From Methylococcus geothermalis (GTDB taxonomy: Bacteria > Pseudomonadota > Gammaproteobacteria > Methylococcales > Methylococcaceae): DNA of 64,000 nucleotides. Both the position numbers and the translations under genes were made by a program. The notes below the pieces were generated by a model. The model saw only the letters and a program-made list of their open reading frames with translations. It did no database searches and was not told where the DNA came from. This document shows positions 13,128 through 21,216 of the stretch, in pieces. The stretch is from assembly GCF_012769535.1 (NCBI RefSeq), contig NZ_CP046565.1:310001-374000 (forward strand). Direction: 5' to 3'. Numbering within the stretch: the stretch's first letter is position 1; each line of letters starts with the position of its first letter.

Positions 13128-14211
13128 ACCAGTAGTCCAGGCCCTGCTGCGTCAGCCGATGGCGCTCCCCGTCGTCCAGCCCGGTCCACGGTTCCGGCGA
13201 ACGCACGGCACGGTAGAGCAGGTCGAACAGGAACAGGTGGCGGCGCAAGGTGCGCCGCACCCGGTGCGGCATCCGGGGATTGAACACGCCGAGGATCGAA
13301 AACATCTGGCTCCAGTTCTTCCTGATCCAGGCCCAGGACCCCAGTTCCAGCGTGAACGGGATGAACCGCCCGGCAGGCTGTTCCACACGGTAGCAATCGT
13401 ACAGGTAGTCCCAAAGATCGCCGTGCGCGAGGTATTGGCGCGATTGCGGTTCCATGCAGTAGATGTGATTGGGATGGGTGCGGTCGAGGAGATGCTTGAG
13501 CGCCACCGCTTCCGGCAGATTCGGGAACGGCTCCCGGGTCCGGGCGTACGGAAACCAGAGCCGATCGACCCGGCCGTAGCCGGAATGAACGTCCACGCTC
13601 AGGGCGATGCGCGCCGGAAAGATTTCCCGCCGGACGAAATCGCACAGCGCCTGCGCCTCGGTCTGCATCGGTTCATCCGCCGCCCCCTGGTACCACGGCA
13701 GGCTCGGCGAAAGCCTTTGCCCCGCGAACAGATGCCAGGGCGAAAGGCCCTCCGCCTGCACCGGCGCGTTGCGCATGAGGTCCACGAACGCGCCGTTGGA
13801 ACGACGTTTGAGATACATGCCGACCGGATTCACCAGCGGAACCATCAGCAGCCGGGTCTTCCGCAGCATCTCCCGGGTCACCTCGTCCCAGCGGGCGAGT
13901 TCGAGGATGGTGCGCAGATAGGCGATCACCACGCGGGTGCCGATGCGCTCCAGGCCATGCACGCCGCCGAACAGCGCCAGCACCGGCGTGGTCGGATCGG
14001 CCGGCCCGAAGCTTATCGCAAGCAACGGGAAGGTTTCCTCATCATGCCGCAGCCGCGCCAGGGTCTCGACCCGGCCCAGTTCGGGGAACTCCTTCAGATG
14101 CTCGACCAGCAGCAGAATCTCGCGCAGCTCCGGCAGTCCCCGCAGCAGGTTGCGCGTGAGTGGCTGGGATTCGTCCTCGGCCCGGAAGATGTGCTCTTGG
14201 GATGCGATCAT
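13120..14211 (-). CDS. M14-family zinc carboxypeptidase-like protein
   Basis: The 363-residue protein carries the M14 zinc ligands: HxxE in FGGVHGLERIG (His85, Glu88) and a distant His209 in SVDVHSGYG, with a plausible catalytic Glu289 in PFTLELGSW. LVNPVGMYLKRRSNG between them resembles the substrate-binding arginine region. There is no signal peptide, so it probably acts on cytoplasmic peptides or modified amino acids; related proteins are annotated as DUF2817-type M14 peptidases. It is translationally coupled to an alpha/beta hydrolase downstream. The specific substrate cannot be read from sequence. Confidence 0.82.
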   Translation of the reverse strand: MIASQEHIFRAEDESQPLTRNLLRGLPELREILLLVEHLKEFPELGRVETLARLRHDEETFPLLAISFGPADPTTPVLALFGGVHGLERIGTRVVIAYLRTILELARWDEVTREMLRKTRLLMVPLVNPVGMYLKRRSNGAFVDLMRNAPVQAEGLSPWHLFAGQRLSPSLPWYQGAADEPMQTEAQALCDFVRREIFPARIALSVDVHSGYGRVDRLWFPYARTREPFPNLPEAVALKHLLDRTHPNHIYCMEPQSRQYLAHGDLWDYLYDCYRVEQPAGRFIPFTLELGSWAWIRKNWSQMFSILGVFNPRMPHRVRRTLRRHLFLFDLLYRAVRSPEPWTGLDDGERHRLTQQGLDYWYV

Positions 14212-14334
14212 GGCGCGGGCATTGTAGCCGGCTCGGGGCGGGGGTCAACCGGATGGCGTAGCCCGGCTTCGTGGCAGACCAAACGGAGGACGGTTAGAAT
14301 CGGCATACATCAACCCCCCCCTGACCTGACAGAC

Positions 14335-15528
14335 TTGTATCACACCCTGTTCCAACAGGGGCGAGGCCCCCTCCTCCTGACCTTCCTCTTGCTACTGCCG
14401 CTGACGGCACACGCGGGAGATGCGTTACGCGAAACCGCACTACCGGACATCCTCGACGCAGAACTGAACTATCTGCTGGGCTTCGTCGGCAAGAACCGGC
14501 TCGATCCCCACCGGTTCGACGCCACCCGCATCGGCCGGCTCCTCGATTTCGTGGAAAGCCCGAAAGACGAAGCCAGGCTCTACCGCGCCGGGGAACGCGA
14601 CGGCGCCGCCTCCGCCTACTACCAATCGGACATCCGGCGCAGCCTGGACCACCTGCTCCGGCTCACCTACAGCAACGACATCCCTTCGGTGTTCACCGCA
14701 CCGTCCACCGTACGCACCGAACGCTGGACCGCCGTCGACGCGCCCGGCCAAAAGCTGCCGGAACTCTGGGCCGAACCGGCCGATCCGGACAGGCTGGTCG
14801 TCGTCACCGGCATGGAGCATCTGGTCAACTCGCCCGACCAGCACTCCGGCGCCTATTACGAGTACGATCTGTACCGCACGCTCATCCTGACCCGAGTGCA
14901 CGGACGCAGGCTCCTGGTCAGCCTGTCGAGCCAGACCGGCGAATCACGGGTCGGGCGCAAAGGCATCATCGTCGGCCCGGACGACAACTGGGACTACCTC
15001 TACACCGACCAGACCGGGCTCAACCGCATGGGGCTCGGCTGGGCCAGCACCTATATGTACGATTCCCAGTCAGTGGCGTTCTACCTCGAAACCGACCAGC
15101 CCGCACCGAAAACGCGCTTCGGCGTGTTGAAATGGATTCGCGCCGGCTGGGCCAACCTCAACGTGGTCAACAGCGGCCACATTTTCAGCGGCCTCCGGCG
15201 CTTCGGGGAGACATTCAAGCGGATCGCCGAGCATCCCCGCACCGACGACACCGCGGCGCTGGCCCGGGGTTTCCGGGAAATATCGCGCCTGCCGCAGCCC
15301 CGCCTGAAACGTATCGCCCAGGACTATCTCGACGGTTTACGGAAACGCTGCGAGGAAGTGGGGCTGCTCGCCGACGGCGACGTGCAGGCACTGTTCCGCG
15401 ACGGGCGCTACCTCGATACGCTGAGCCGGAACGACATGGAATCCATCCTGGCCATCGAATACGCCAAAGAGATTCTCGGCAAACCGCATTACGTCGAGCT
15501 TTCGGATGCATTCGCGCAGGTGGAATGA
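14335..15528 (+). CDS. Secreted or periplasmic protein of unknown function
   Basis: A protein of about 397 residues starting with a signal peptide (LLLTFLLLLPLTAHA, then GDALRE). The body has SLSSQTGESRVGRKGIIVGPDDNWDYLYT, TGLNRMGLGWASTYMYDSQSVAFYLE and a helical C terminus ending FAQVE. I do not recognise the family. The start is uncertain: TTG at 14335 gives a normal-length signal peptide but has no clear Shine-Dalgarno, while a CTG near 14376 with AGGGGCGAGG upstream is an alternative. Open frame further left (to 12952) is antisense to the two hydrolase genes. It is divergent from the M14 gene. Confidence 0.65.
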   Translation: MYHTLFQQGRGPLLLTFLLLLPLTAHAGDALRETALPDILDAELNYLLGFVGKNRLDPHRFDATRIGRLLDFVESPKDEARLYRAGERDGAASAYYQSDIRRSLDHLLRLTYSNDIPSVFTAPSTVRTERWTAVDAPGQKLPELWAEPADPDRLVVVTGMEHLVNSPDQHSGAYYEYDLYRTLILTRVHGRRLLVSLSSQTGESRVGRKGIIVGPDDNWDYLYTDQTGLNRMGLGWASTYMYDSQSVAFYLETDQPAPKTRFGVLKWIRAGWANLNVVNSGHIFSGLRRFGETFKRIAEHPRTDDTAALARGFREISRLPQPRLKRIAQDYLDGLRKRCEEVGLLADGDVQALFRDGRYLDTLSRNDMESILAIEYAKEILGKPHYVELSDAFAQVE

Positions 15529-15639
15529 CGCACGTCGCAATGTTGTCGCTGCGAGAAAGCATTTTTCATCCTCCCGCAATCGTCATGTAACAGTCGGCTG
15601 CTAGTTTCCCTGGTCCCATCCACCCAAGGTGACCATCCC

Positions 15640-17043
15640 ATGACCAAGAAAACGCAGTTGTCGACCCTTGCCGCAGCCCTGTTCGCCGCGAGCGCCTGCC
15701 ACGCCGGCGTGGATCTCCTCGCGATCGGCACCGCCGATCCGGCGTCCTCCGACCGGGCCGCCAGAACCCACGCTCCTCTCGAAAACGGCGTCAGCGGGAA
15801 CATCCTCGGCGGCCTCGGCTCCGGCTTGGCCTGGGCCGGCGGCTCCATGTTCCTCGCGCTGCCCGACCGCGGCCCGAACGCCACCCCCTATAACCCGCTG
15901 GTGGACGATACCGCCTCCTACATCCCCCGTTTCCAGACCTTCGATTTCCAGCTCAAGCGCAACAGCGGGGACTCGGGCCTCCCCTTCACCCTGAGACCGA
16001 CACTCCTTACGACCACCCTCTTCTACAGCGCCACGCCGCTCGTCTATGGAACCGGGGCCCTCGGCACCGACGAAAGCCATACCCTCGGCAGCGGCGCACC
16101 GGCCTTGAATGGCAGGCGCAGCTTCTATTTCAGCGGCCGTTCGGACAATTTCGACGCCGGCGCACCTTCGACCGACCCCGACAACGGCAGGCTGGACCCG
16201 GAAGGCATCCGCCTCTCCAATGACGGCCGCAGCGTGTTCGTCTCCGACGAATACGGCCCATACGTCTACCAGTTCGACCGTTTCAGCGGCAAGCGGATCA
16301 AGTCGTTCACGCTGCCGGACCACTTCGCCGCCACCGCTCTGAGTCCGAAAGGGAATGACGAAATCGCGGCCAACACCGTCGGCCGCATCGCCAACAAGGG
16401 GATGGAAGGCCTGGCCATCACGCCGGACGGCAAGACCCTGGTGGGCATCATGCAGACCAACCTGATTCAGGACAAGAAGAACAGCGTCCGCATCGTCACC
16501 ATCAGCATCGCGACCGGCATGACCCACGAATACGCTTACCTGCTGACGGAAGGCTCGGGCGTCAGCGAAATCCTCGCGATCAACGATCACGAATTCCTGG
16601 TGGACGAACGCGACGGCAAGGGACTGGGCGACAACAGCGCAGCCAAGGTCAAGAAGCTGTTCAAGATCGACCTCGCCGGCGCCGCCGAGGTGAGCGGGAT
16701 AAGCGGCGACCTGTCCGCCTACGCGGTCCCCAAGACCCTGTTCCTGGACGTCAAGGCGGCCCTGGTCAACGCCGGCATCAGCGCCTACGACGTCCCATCC
16801 AAGCTCGAAGGCATCGCGTTCGGCCCGGATATCACGATCGACGGCCGGAAGCGGCATACGCTGTTCGTCACCAACGACAACGATTTCCTGCCCCGCATCA
16901 CCGACTCCAACCACCCCAACGGCGTCGCCAATCCGAACAACTTCTACATGTTCGCCTTCGACGACGCCGACCTGGGCACCGACGCGAAAGGAAACCCGAC
17001 GGTGTTCCAGAAACAGAAAATCCTCGAAGCTTCCTTCAGGTAA
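15640..17043 (+). CDS. Secreted esterase-like phytase-family beta-propeller protein
   Basis: A 467-residue protein with a signal peptide (MTKKTQLSTLAAALFAASACHAG) and the features of the esterase-like activity of phytase domain: LPDRGPNATPYNPL, GRLDPEGIRLSNDGRSVFVSDEYGPYVYQFDR, KGMEGLAITPDGKTLVGIMQ and KLEGIAFGPDI. The repeated blade-like segments suggest a beta-propeller exported to the periplasm or outside, cleaving phosphate esters. The enzyme activity is inferred from the family name and was not shown by specific catalytic residues. It follows the unknown secreted protein by 111 bp in the same direction. Confidence 0.8.
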   Translation: MTKKTQLSTLAAALFAASACHAGVDLLAIGTADPASSDRAARTHAPLENGVSGNILGGLGSGLAWAGGSMFLALPDRGPNATPYNPLVDDTASYIPRFQTFDFQLKRNSGDSGLPFTLRPTLLTTTLFYSATPLVYGTGALGTDESHTLGSGAPALNGRRSFYFSGRSDNFDAGAPSTDPDNGRLDPEGIRLSNDGRSVFVSDEYGPYVYQFDRFSGKRIKSFTLPDHFAATALSPKGNDEIAANTVGRIANKGMEGLAITPDGKTLVGIMQTNLIQDKKNSVRIVTISIATGMTHEYAYLLTEGSGVSEILAINDHEFLVDERDGKGLGDNSAAKVKKLFKIDLAGAAEVSGISGDLSAYAVPKTLFLDVKAALVNAGISAYDVPSKLEGIAFGPDITIDGRKRHTLFVTNDNDFLPRITDSNHPNGVANPNNFYMFAFDDADLGTDAKGNPTVFQKQKILEASFR

Positions 17044-17099
17044 GTCCGAGGAATCGGGAGGCGCACCGCTGCCAGGCGGCGCGTCTCCTAGGCGTGGGT

Positions 17100-17305
17100 C
17101 CGGACCCGGCCGGGTCCGGCGTGCGTGATCAGCCTCGGCTCAGCCCCCTTACCGCTTCGGCCGCATCCCGGCTGAACAGGGCCAACGCCCGGCTCATGGC
17201 GGCCACGGTCGCACTGTAGTCCGCACCGGCGGCAGGCTCGGCGTAGCGGGATTCGCGGACCAGGAGCTCCGTCTTGCCGTCGCCGCTGGACACCGACCGC
17301 TGCAC
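17100..17305 (-). pseudogene. Truncated duplicate of the 3' end of pqiC
   Basis: This 206-bp stretch matches 18196-18401 without gaps and with nine mismatches (about 96 % identity). On the minus strand it encodes the last 58 or so residues of the downstream lipoprotein (SVSSGDGKTELLVRESRYAE ... DAAEAVRGLSRG, stop at 17129) with Gly-to-Ser and Arg-to-Leu changes, but no N terminus or start. It also carries the 20-bp perfect palindrome CCGGACCCGGCCGGGTCCGG found after the real gene. It is a non-functional direct-repeat copy. Confidence 0.92.
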
Positions 17306-17413
17306 ATCGTGAAAACGGGGTCAGACAACATTGGTTCCGTTCTCAGGGGAAGTGAAGGTCCGTTGGGTGCCCAATCCGGTTACTGATGGGATCGCGCTCG
17401 GAAACCACAGGAT

Positions 17414-17537
17414 CAGGTCTTTCCTTTTGCCTCAGATTTCTTTTTCAGCTCGCGTAGGGCGGAACCGGCTCCATCGGGTTCCGCCACCAATACTCATTCC
17501 GGTCAAATATCCGGGCTAGCGTGCGGCATGGCAAAAA
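17414..17537 (+). repeat. REP/MITE-like repeat, copy 1
   Basis: These 124 bp match 28075-28198 with two mismatches. The core (17449-17520) has an imperfect hairpin, GGCGGAACC pairing with GGTTCCGCC around a short loop, followed by ATTCCGGTCAAATATCCGGG. A shorter copy lies at 27719-27790. The element lies between the pqiC fragment and the yefM-yoeB genes. Short open frames here are products of the repeat. Confidence 0.85.
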
Positions 17538-17605
17538 CTGACCCTGTGGTTTTCGGATGCCGCTTGTCATGGACGTCGGGCCTCTTGGGGCATTTGCATG
17601 GCCCA

Positions 17606-17633
17606 TTGACACGCGTACGTGTTAGCGTACCAT
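17606..17633 (+). promoter_or_regulatory. yefM-yoeB promoter with overlapping operator
   Basis: A perfect -35 TTGACA (17606-17611), a 16-bp spacer and a -10-like TACCAT (17628-17633) lie 26 bp before the antitoxin start. An inverted repeat GTACG-TGTTAG-CGTAC (17615-17630) fills the spacer and touches the -10, a fitting place for autorepression by the antitoxin. Confidence 0.6.
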
Positions 17634-17658
17634 TCTCGCATTCTTGAAGGAGCCGGAA

Positions 17659-17901
17659 ATGAACACGCTTACCGCCAGCGAAGCACGCGCCAATCTGTAT
17701 CGCCTGATCGACCAGGCAGCGGAGTCGCACGAGCCGATCGTCATTTCCGGAAAGCGCAACAGCGCCGTGCTCATCTCCGCGGAGGACTGGAACGCCATTC
17801 AGGAGACCTTGTATCTGCTCGCCGTGCCTGGCATGCGCGAATCCATCAAGGTCGGCATGGCCGAGCCACTTGATCAGAGCGCCAGCGAGCTTGAGTGGTG
17901 A
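17659..17901 (+). CDS. yefM: Type II antitoxin, YefM (Phd) family
   Basis: The 80-residue antitoxin starts MNTLTASEARANLYRLIDQAA and continues EPIVISGKRNSAVLISAEDWNAIQETLYLL, the Phd/YefM DNA-binding N terminus; the C-terminal 25 residues would wrap the toxin. The ATG at 17659 has AAGGAG upstream. Its TGA stop overlaps the toxin GTG by four bases. YefM neutralises YoeB and represses its own promoter; an inverted repeat overlaps the likely -10. The pair is sandwiched between two copies of the pqiC 3' end, a sign of recent insertion. Confidence 0.92.
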   Translation: MNTLTASEARANLYRLIDQAAESHEPIVISGKRNSAVLISAEDWNAIQETLYLLAVPGMRESIKVGMAEPLDQSASELEW

Positions 17902-18161
17902 GTTGGCGGGTGGTCTATGCCAAGCAAGCGATAAAGGATGCGAAGAAGATTGCCGCAAGCGGCCTGAAGCCCAAGACCCAGGAACTGCTTGCGATCCTCG
18001 CCCAAGACCCTTTCCAGAATCCGCCGCCGTTCGAAAAGCTGGTCGGCGATCTCGCCGGCGCCTACTCCCGCCGCATCAACATCCAGCACCGTTTGGTGTA
18101 CGAAGTCTTTCAGAAGGAGAAAACCGTTCGCGTCCTGAGGATGTGGACGCACTACGCGTAG
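17898..18161 (+). CDS. yoeB: Ribosome-dependent mRNA interferase toxin, Txe/YoeB family
   Basis: An 87-residue toxin: SWRVVYAKQAIKDAKKIAASGLKP, then FEKLVGDLAGAYSRRINIQHRLVYEV and a C-terminal MWTHYA. The glutamate, arginine and histidine that form the YoeB active site (Glu in FEKL, Arg in SRRI/HRLVY, His in THY) are present. YoeB cuts mRNA on the ribosome when YefM is degraded. I chose the GTG at 17898, overlapping the antitoxin stop as GTGA; a GTG one codon upstream is equally in frame. Confidence 0.92.
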   Translation: MSWRVVYAKQAIKDAKKIAASGLKPKTQELLAILAQDPFQNPPPFEKLVGDLAGAYSRRINIQHRLVYEVFQKEKTVRVLRMWTHYA

Positions 18162-18224
18162 CGCGGTTCAGAGGAACCAAAGGGTCACCCTTTAGCCGGA
18201 CCCGGCCGGGTCCGGCGTGCGTGA

Positions 18225-18824
18225 TCAGCCTCGGCTCAACCCCCTTACCGCTTCGGCCGCATCCCGGCTGAACCGGGCCAGCGCCCGGCTCATGGCGGCC
18301 ACGGTCGCACCGTAGTCCGCACCGGCGGCAGGCTCGGCGTAGCGGGATTCGCGGACCAGCAGCTCGGTCTTGCCGTCGCCGCTGGACACCGACCAGCGCA
18401 CGTTCAGCACACTCTCGCCGCCGGCTCCTTCGAAGCGGATCACCTTCACCACGAGCTGATAGTCGACTTGCGCCGAACGCTTCCAGGGATAGGTCACCAC
18501 TTTCCGGCTCGGAAGGTAGCCGGCGAGGTTTTCCGCGAGCACCTGGGTCACGCTGTCCTTGAGCGATTCCGCCCATTTGTCGAACTCGGCGAGCCGGAGC
18601 TCGTTCTGGCCGCTCCGCGTCACGATCTGCGGGCGGTCCAGATACTCCGGCAGCTCGACCGGCCCGACACCCACGGCGATCTCCCGCTCCACAGGCGGAC
18701 GGGCCGGTTCCTGGGCGGCGGACAGCACGTAGAAGCGGGTGTCGGGGCTGGTGCCGCAGCCGCCGAGGAGCAGCGCGGCGAGGCTTGCCGCCAGAAAAGT
18801 CGATCGCATCACGGGTTCCCTCAT
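18225..18824 (-). CDS. pqiC: PqiC-type outer-membrane lipoprotein
   Basis: A 199-residue lipoprotein with a signal peptide and lipobox LLGGC, then TSPDTRFYVLSA and GVGPVELPEYLDRPQIVTRSGQNELRLAEFDKWAESL, diagnostic of the ABC-type transport auxiliary lipoprotein (DUF330/PqiC) family. In E. coli PqiC sits in the outer membrane and completes the PqiABC lipid-transfer bridge. Start ATG overlaps the pqiB stop as ATGA. The 3' end of the gene is duplicated at 17100-17305. Confidence 0.9.
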   Translation of the reverse strand: MREPVMRSTFLAASLAALLLGGCGTSPDTRFYVLSAAQEPARPPVEREIAVGVGPVELPEYLDRPQIVTRSGQNELRLAEFDKWAESLKDSVTQVLAENLAGYLPSRKVVTYPWKRSAQVDYQLVVKVIRFEGAGGESVLNVRWSVSSGDGKTELLVRESRYAEPAAGADYGATVAAMSRALARFSRDAAEAVRGLSRG

Positions 18825-20539
18825 GGCTTGCCTCCCGAGCCGCCCTTGCCGTGCAGCAGGGCTTCCGGATGGCGTTCGAGATAATCGGTCAGGGCGCGGA
18901 TGGAACGGGCGGAGGCGGCGAGTTCTTCCAGCGCATTGCTGATGTCCACCGCCATCGCCGATCCCGGTTCGAGCTGCTCCAGCACCTTGGCCGTCGAGCT
19001 CAGGCTCTTCTCCGTGGCGGAGGTGAGGGTGACGATTTCCCGGTCCGCGGTCTGGGCCAGATGGCGCAGGTCCTTCAGGGCGGCATTCATGGAGCCGACG
19101 GCCTCCTTGAGTTCCGACGAATTGAGCAGGCGATTGCTGCCCTGGACGGTGCCGAGCAGTTCCTGGCCGATCTTGTCCAGTGGCAGCTTTTTCAAGTTCG
19201 CCACGATCTCGGTGACGTTCCGTTGCAGTTCGTCCGCCACCGAGGGCAGGGTCGGCAGCTCGGGGTGCTGGCCGCTGTAATCCAGGCTTTTCGGCGGGCT
19301 TTCCGGGTAGAAATCGAGGTCGACATAAAGCTGTCCGGTCAGGAGGTTGCCTGTCTTGAGCCGGGCACGAAGGCCGCGCTCCACCAGTTTTTCCATGAAG
19401 GGACGGCGGCCTGCCTCGATCGCCGCTTTGAATTCTTCCCTTGCACGTTTGATGACATCGTCCGCCCCGTAGGGAATCAGGCGTTCCGGGTCGATCTCGA
19501 TGACCACGGGAATCCTGATCTTGTGTGCGCCGAAATCGAGCGCAAGCTTCAGCTCGGTCACCGTGCCGACCCGGATGCCCTTGAGTTCCACCGGCGCCCC
19601 CACGTTCAGCCCTCTCACGGAGTCGTCGAAGAACAGCAGGTAGGGCTGGCGCAGCGTGTAGGTCCCTTCCGCGATGCTGGCGAAATCCTTGTGCAGTCTG
19701 AAATGCGTATTGGGCTCGCTGGGCTGCCCCTTCGGATCGTTGAGCGTCGGCGTTTCGAAGGTGATGCCGCCCTGGAGCAGGGACATGATCGAGCCGACTT
19801 TCAGATTGACGCCCTGAGCGCTCATGGACAGATCGATACCGCTGACCTGCCAGAAGCGGGTGCTGTTGTGCACCAGGCGGTGATAGGGCGCATCGATGAA
19901 GACTTCGACCTGGACGCTCTGGTTGTCCTCGGCCAGCCCGACGTTGACCACCTGTCCGACCTCGATGTCGCGGAAATAGATCGGCGTGCCGTACTTCAAG
20001 GGGCCCGCGCTGTCCGCAGCCAGGAAGAAAGTGCGGCCCGGCGTATCCGCCTTGATCCGGGGCGGCTGGTCGAGGCCGATGAACTTGCGGACCACCTTGC
20101 CGCCGCCGAATTCGACGGCGATGTAATTCCCGGCCATCAACGTGTCCAACCCGGAGACGCCGCCCAGGCCGAGTTCCGGCTTCACCACCCAGAAGGCGGT
20201 GTTTTCGCCGAGGTGGGTGGCGACGTGCTTTTCCATCTTGGCGGTGACGATCACCCCGGTCAGGTCCTCGTTCAGCACGATGGACTCGACCGTGCCGATT
20301 TCCACGTCCTTGAACTTGACCTTGCTTTTTCCCGCCTCAAGGCCGGGCGCTTCCTTGAACAGCAGGGTGATGGTCGGCCCCTGCTCGCTCAGGGTCTTGT
20401 AGGCCAGCCAGATGCCGATGGCCAGCGCCACCAGGGGAATCAGCCAGACCAGGGGCAGGCCGCGGGAGGATTTGACCTCCGCCTCCCAGGCTTCGTACGC
20501 CGGAGCGTCGCCTGCGCCTTCCTTTGGAGATTCGTTCAT
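18821..20539 (-). CDS. pqiB: PqiB-type MCE protein (intermembrane lipid transport)
   Basis: A 572-residue membrane-anchored MCE protein: one N-terminal transmembrane helix (LPLVWLIPLVALAIGIWLAY, about 32-51) followed by three MCE/MlaD domains (each with a GLEAGKSKVKFKDVEIG- or GAPVELKGIRVGTV-like segment) and a C-terminal helical coiled region. E. coli PqiB (546 residues) forms a syringe-like hexamer spanning the periplasm. The ATG at 20539 (MNESPKEGAG) overlaps the upstream pqiA gene end by 4 nt. The frame stays open far upstream but only antisense to nothing conserved. Confidence 0.92.
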   Translation of the reverse strand: MNESPKEGAGDAPAYEAWEAEVKSSRGLPLVWLIPLVALAIGIWLAYKTLSEQGPTITLLFKEAPGLEAGKSKVKFKDVEIGTVESIVLNEDLTGVIVTAKMEKHVATHLGENTAFWVVKPELGLGGVSGLDTLMAGNYIAVEFGGGKVVRKFIGLDQPPRIKADTPGRTFFLAADSAGPLKYGTPIYFRDIEVGQVVNVGLAEDNQSVQVEVFIDAPYHRLVHNSTRFWQVSGIDLSMSAQGVNLKVGSIMSLLQGGITFETPTLNDPKGQPSEPNTHFRLHKDFASIAEGTYTLRQPYLLFFDDSVRGLNVGAPVELKGIRVGTVTELKLALDFGAHKIRIPVVIEIDPERLIPYGADDVIKRAREEFKAAIEAGRRPFMEKLVERGLRARLKTGNLLTGQLYVDLDFYPESPPKSLDYSGQHPELPTLPSVADELQRNVTEIVANLKKLPLDKIGQELLGTVQGSNRLLNSSELKEAVGSMNAALKDLRHLAQTADREIVTLTSATEKSLSSTAKVLEQLEPGSAMAVDISNALEELAASARSIRALTDYLERHPEALLHGKGGSGGKP

Positions 20540-21216
20540 CGCTGCATCCTGTAAGCCCCCTCGGGGCGGGAATGGGAAGGAACCTCGCCTTCTTTCGGCG
20601 CCATGCGATCCCAGATCAAACGGGGATCGAAACTCATCGCCGCGAACATGGTGACCACGACCACGCCGCCGAAGGCCACGGCGCCGGGGCCGGCCTCGAT
20701 GGTCGCCAAGGCCCCCAGCTCGACCACGGCCACCAGGATCGTGATGACGAAAATGTCGATCATGGACCAGCGCCCGACCGATTCGGTCAGCCGGTAAAGC
20801 ACGGTGCGCTCCCATGGGCGCCAATGCGAGCCCAACTGGACCGACAGCAGCAGAAAAGTCAGCACCAGCAGCTTGAGCACGGGCACGGTGATGCTGGCGA
20901 AGAACACCAGGAGGGCCAGCGGCCACATGCCCCCCACGATCAGCTCTTTGACGCCGCTGATGATGGTATCGGGCTCGCCCCGGCCCGACATCGTCAACGT
21001 CATGATCGGCAGCAGGTTGGCCGGGATATAGAGGATGTAGGCGGTCAGCGTCAGCGCCCAGGTGCGCGCCAGACTGTTGGGCTTGCGCCGGTGCAGGACG
21101 GCGCCGCAGCGCGGGCAGCGGGGATGGGTCGCACCGTGCAGCGGCCGGCTGAGCAGATGGCAGCAGTGGCAGAGCAGATAGCCGGCGCTTGCGGCGGTGG
21201 GCGCCTGGTTAGTCAC
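20536..21216 (-). CDS. pqiA: PqiA-type inner-membrane protein, second half-size copy
   Basis: A 226-residue PqiA-domain protein with a zinc-ribbon-like start (LLCHCCHLL ... CPRCGAVLHRRKPNS) and four hydrophobic segments (LTAYILYIPANLLPIMTL; ALLVFFASITVPVLKLLVL; IDIFVITILVAVVELG; VAFGGVVVVTMFAAM). E. coli PqiA is one chain with two such halves; here they are separate genes. The GTG at 21216 overlaps the preceding gene by 8 nt, so the halves are coupled and probably assemble together with PqiB. Confidence 0.88.
   Translation of the reverse strand: MTNQAPTAASAGYLLCHCCHLLSRPLHGATHPRCPRCGAVLHRRKPNSLARTWALTLTAYILYIPANLLPIMTLTMSGRGEPDTIISGVKELIVGGMWPLALLVFFASITVPVLKLLVLTFLLLSVQLGSHWRPWERTVLYRLTESVGRWSMIDIFVITILVAVVELGALATIEAGPGAVAFGGVVVVTMFAAMSFDPRLIWDRMAPKEGEVPSHSRPEGAYRMQR

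Noticed and set aside
12952..14334. Long plus-strand open frame ahead of the secreted protein gene
   Set aside because: It is antisense to the alpha/beta hydrolase and M14 peptidase genes, both with clear catalytic motifs; the open frame is a by-product of high GC content.
17331..17519. 62-codon open frame ending PPPILIPVKYPG
   Set aside because: The same C-terminal peptide appears at 28050-28180 because both lie in the repeat element; it reflects the repeat and not a protein.
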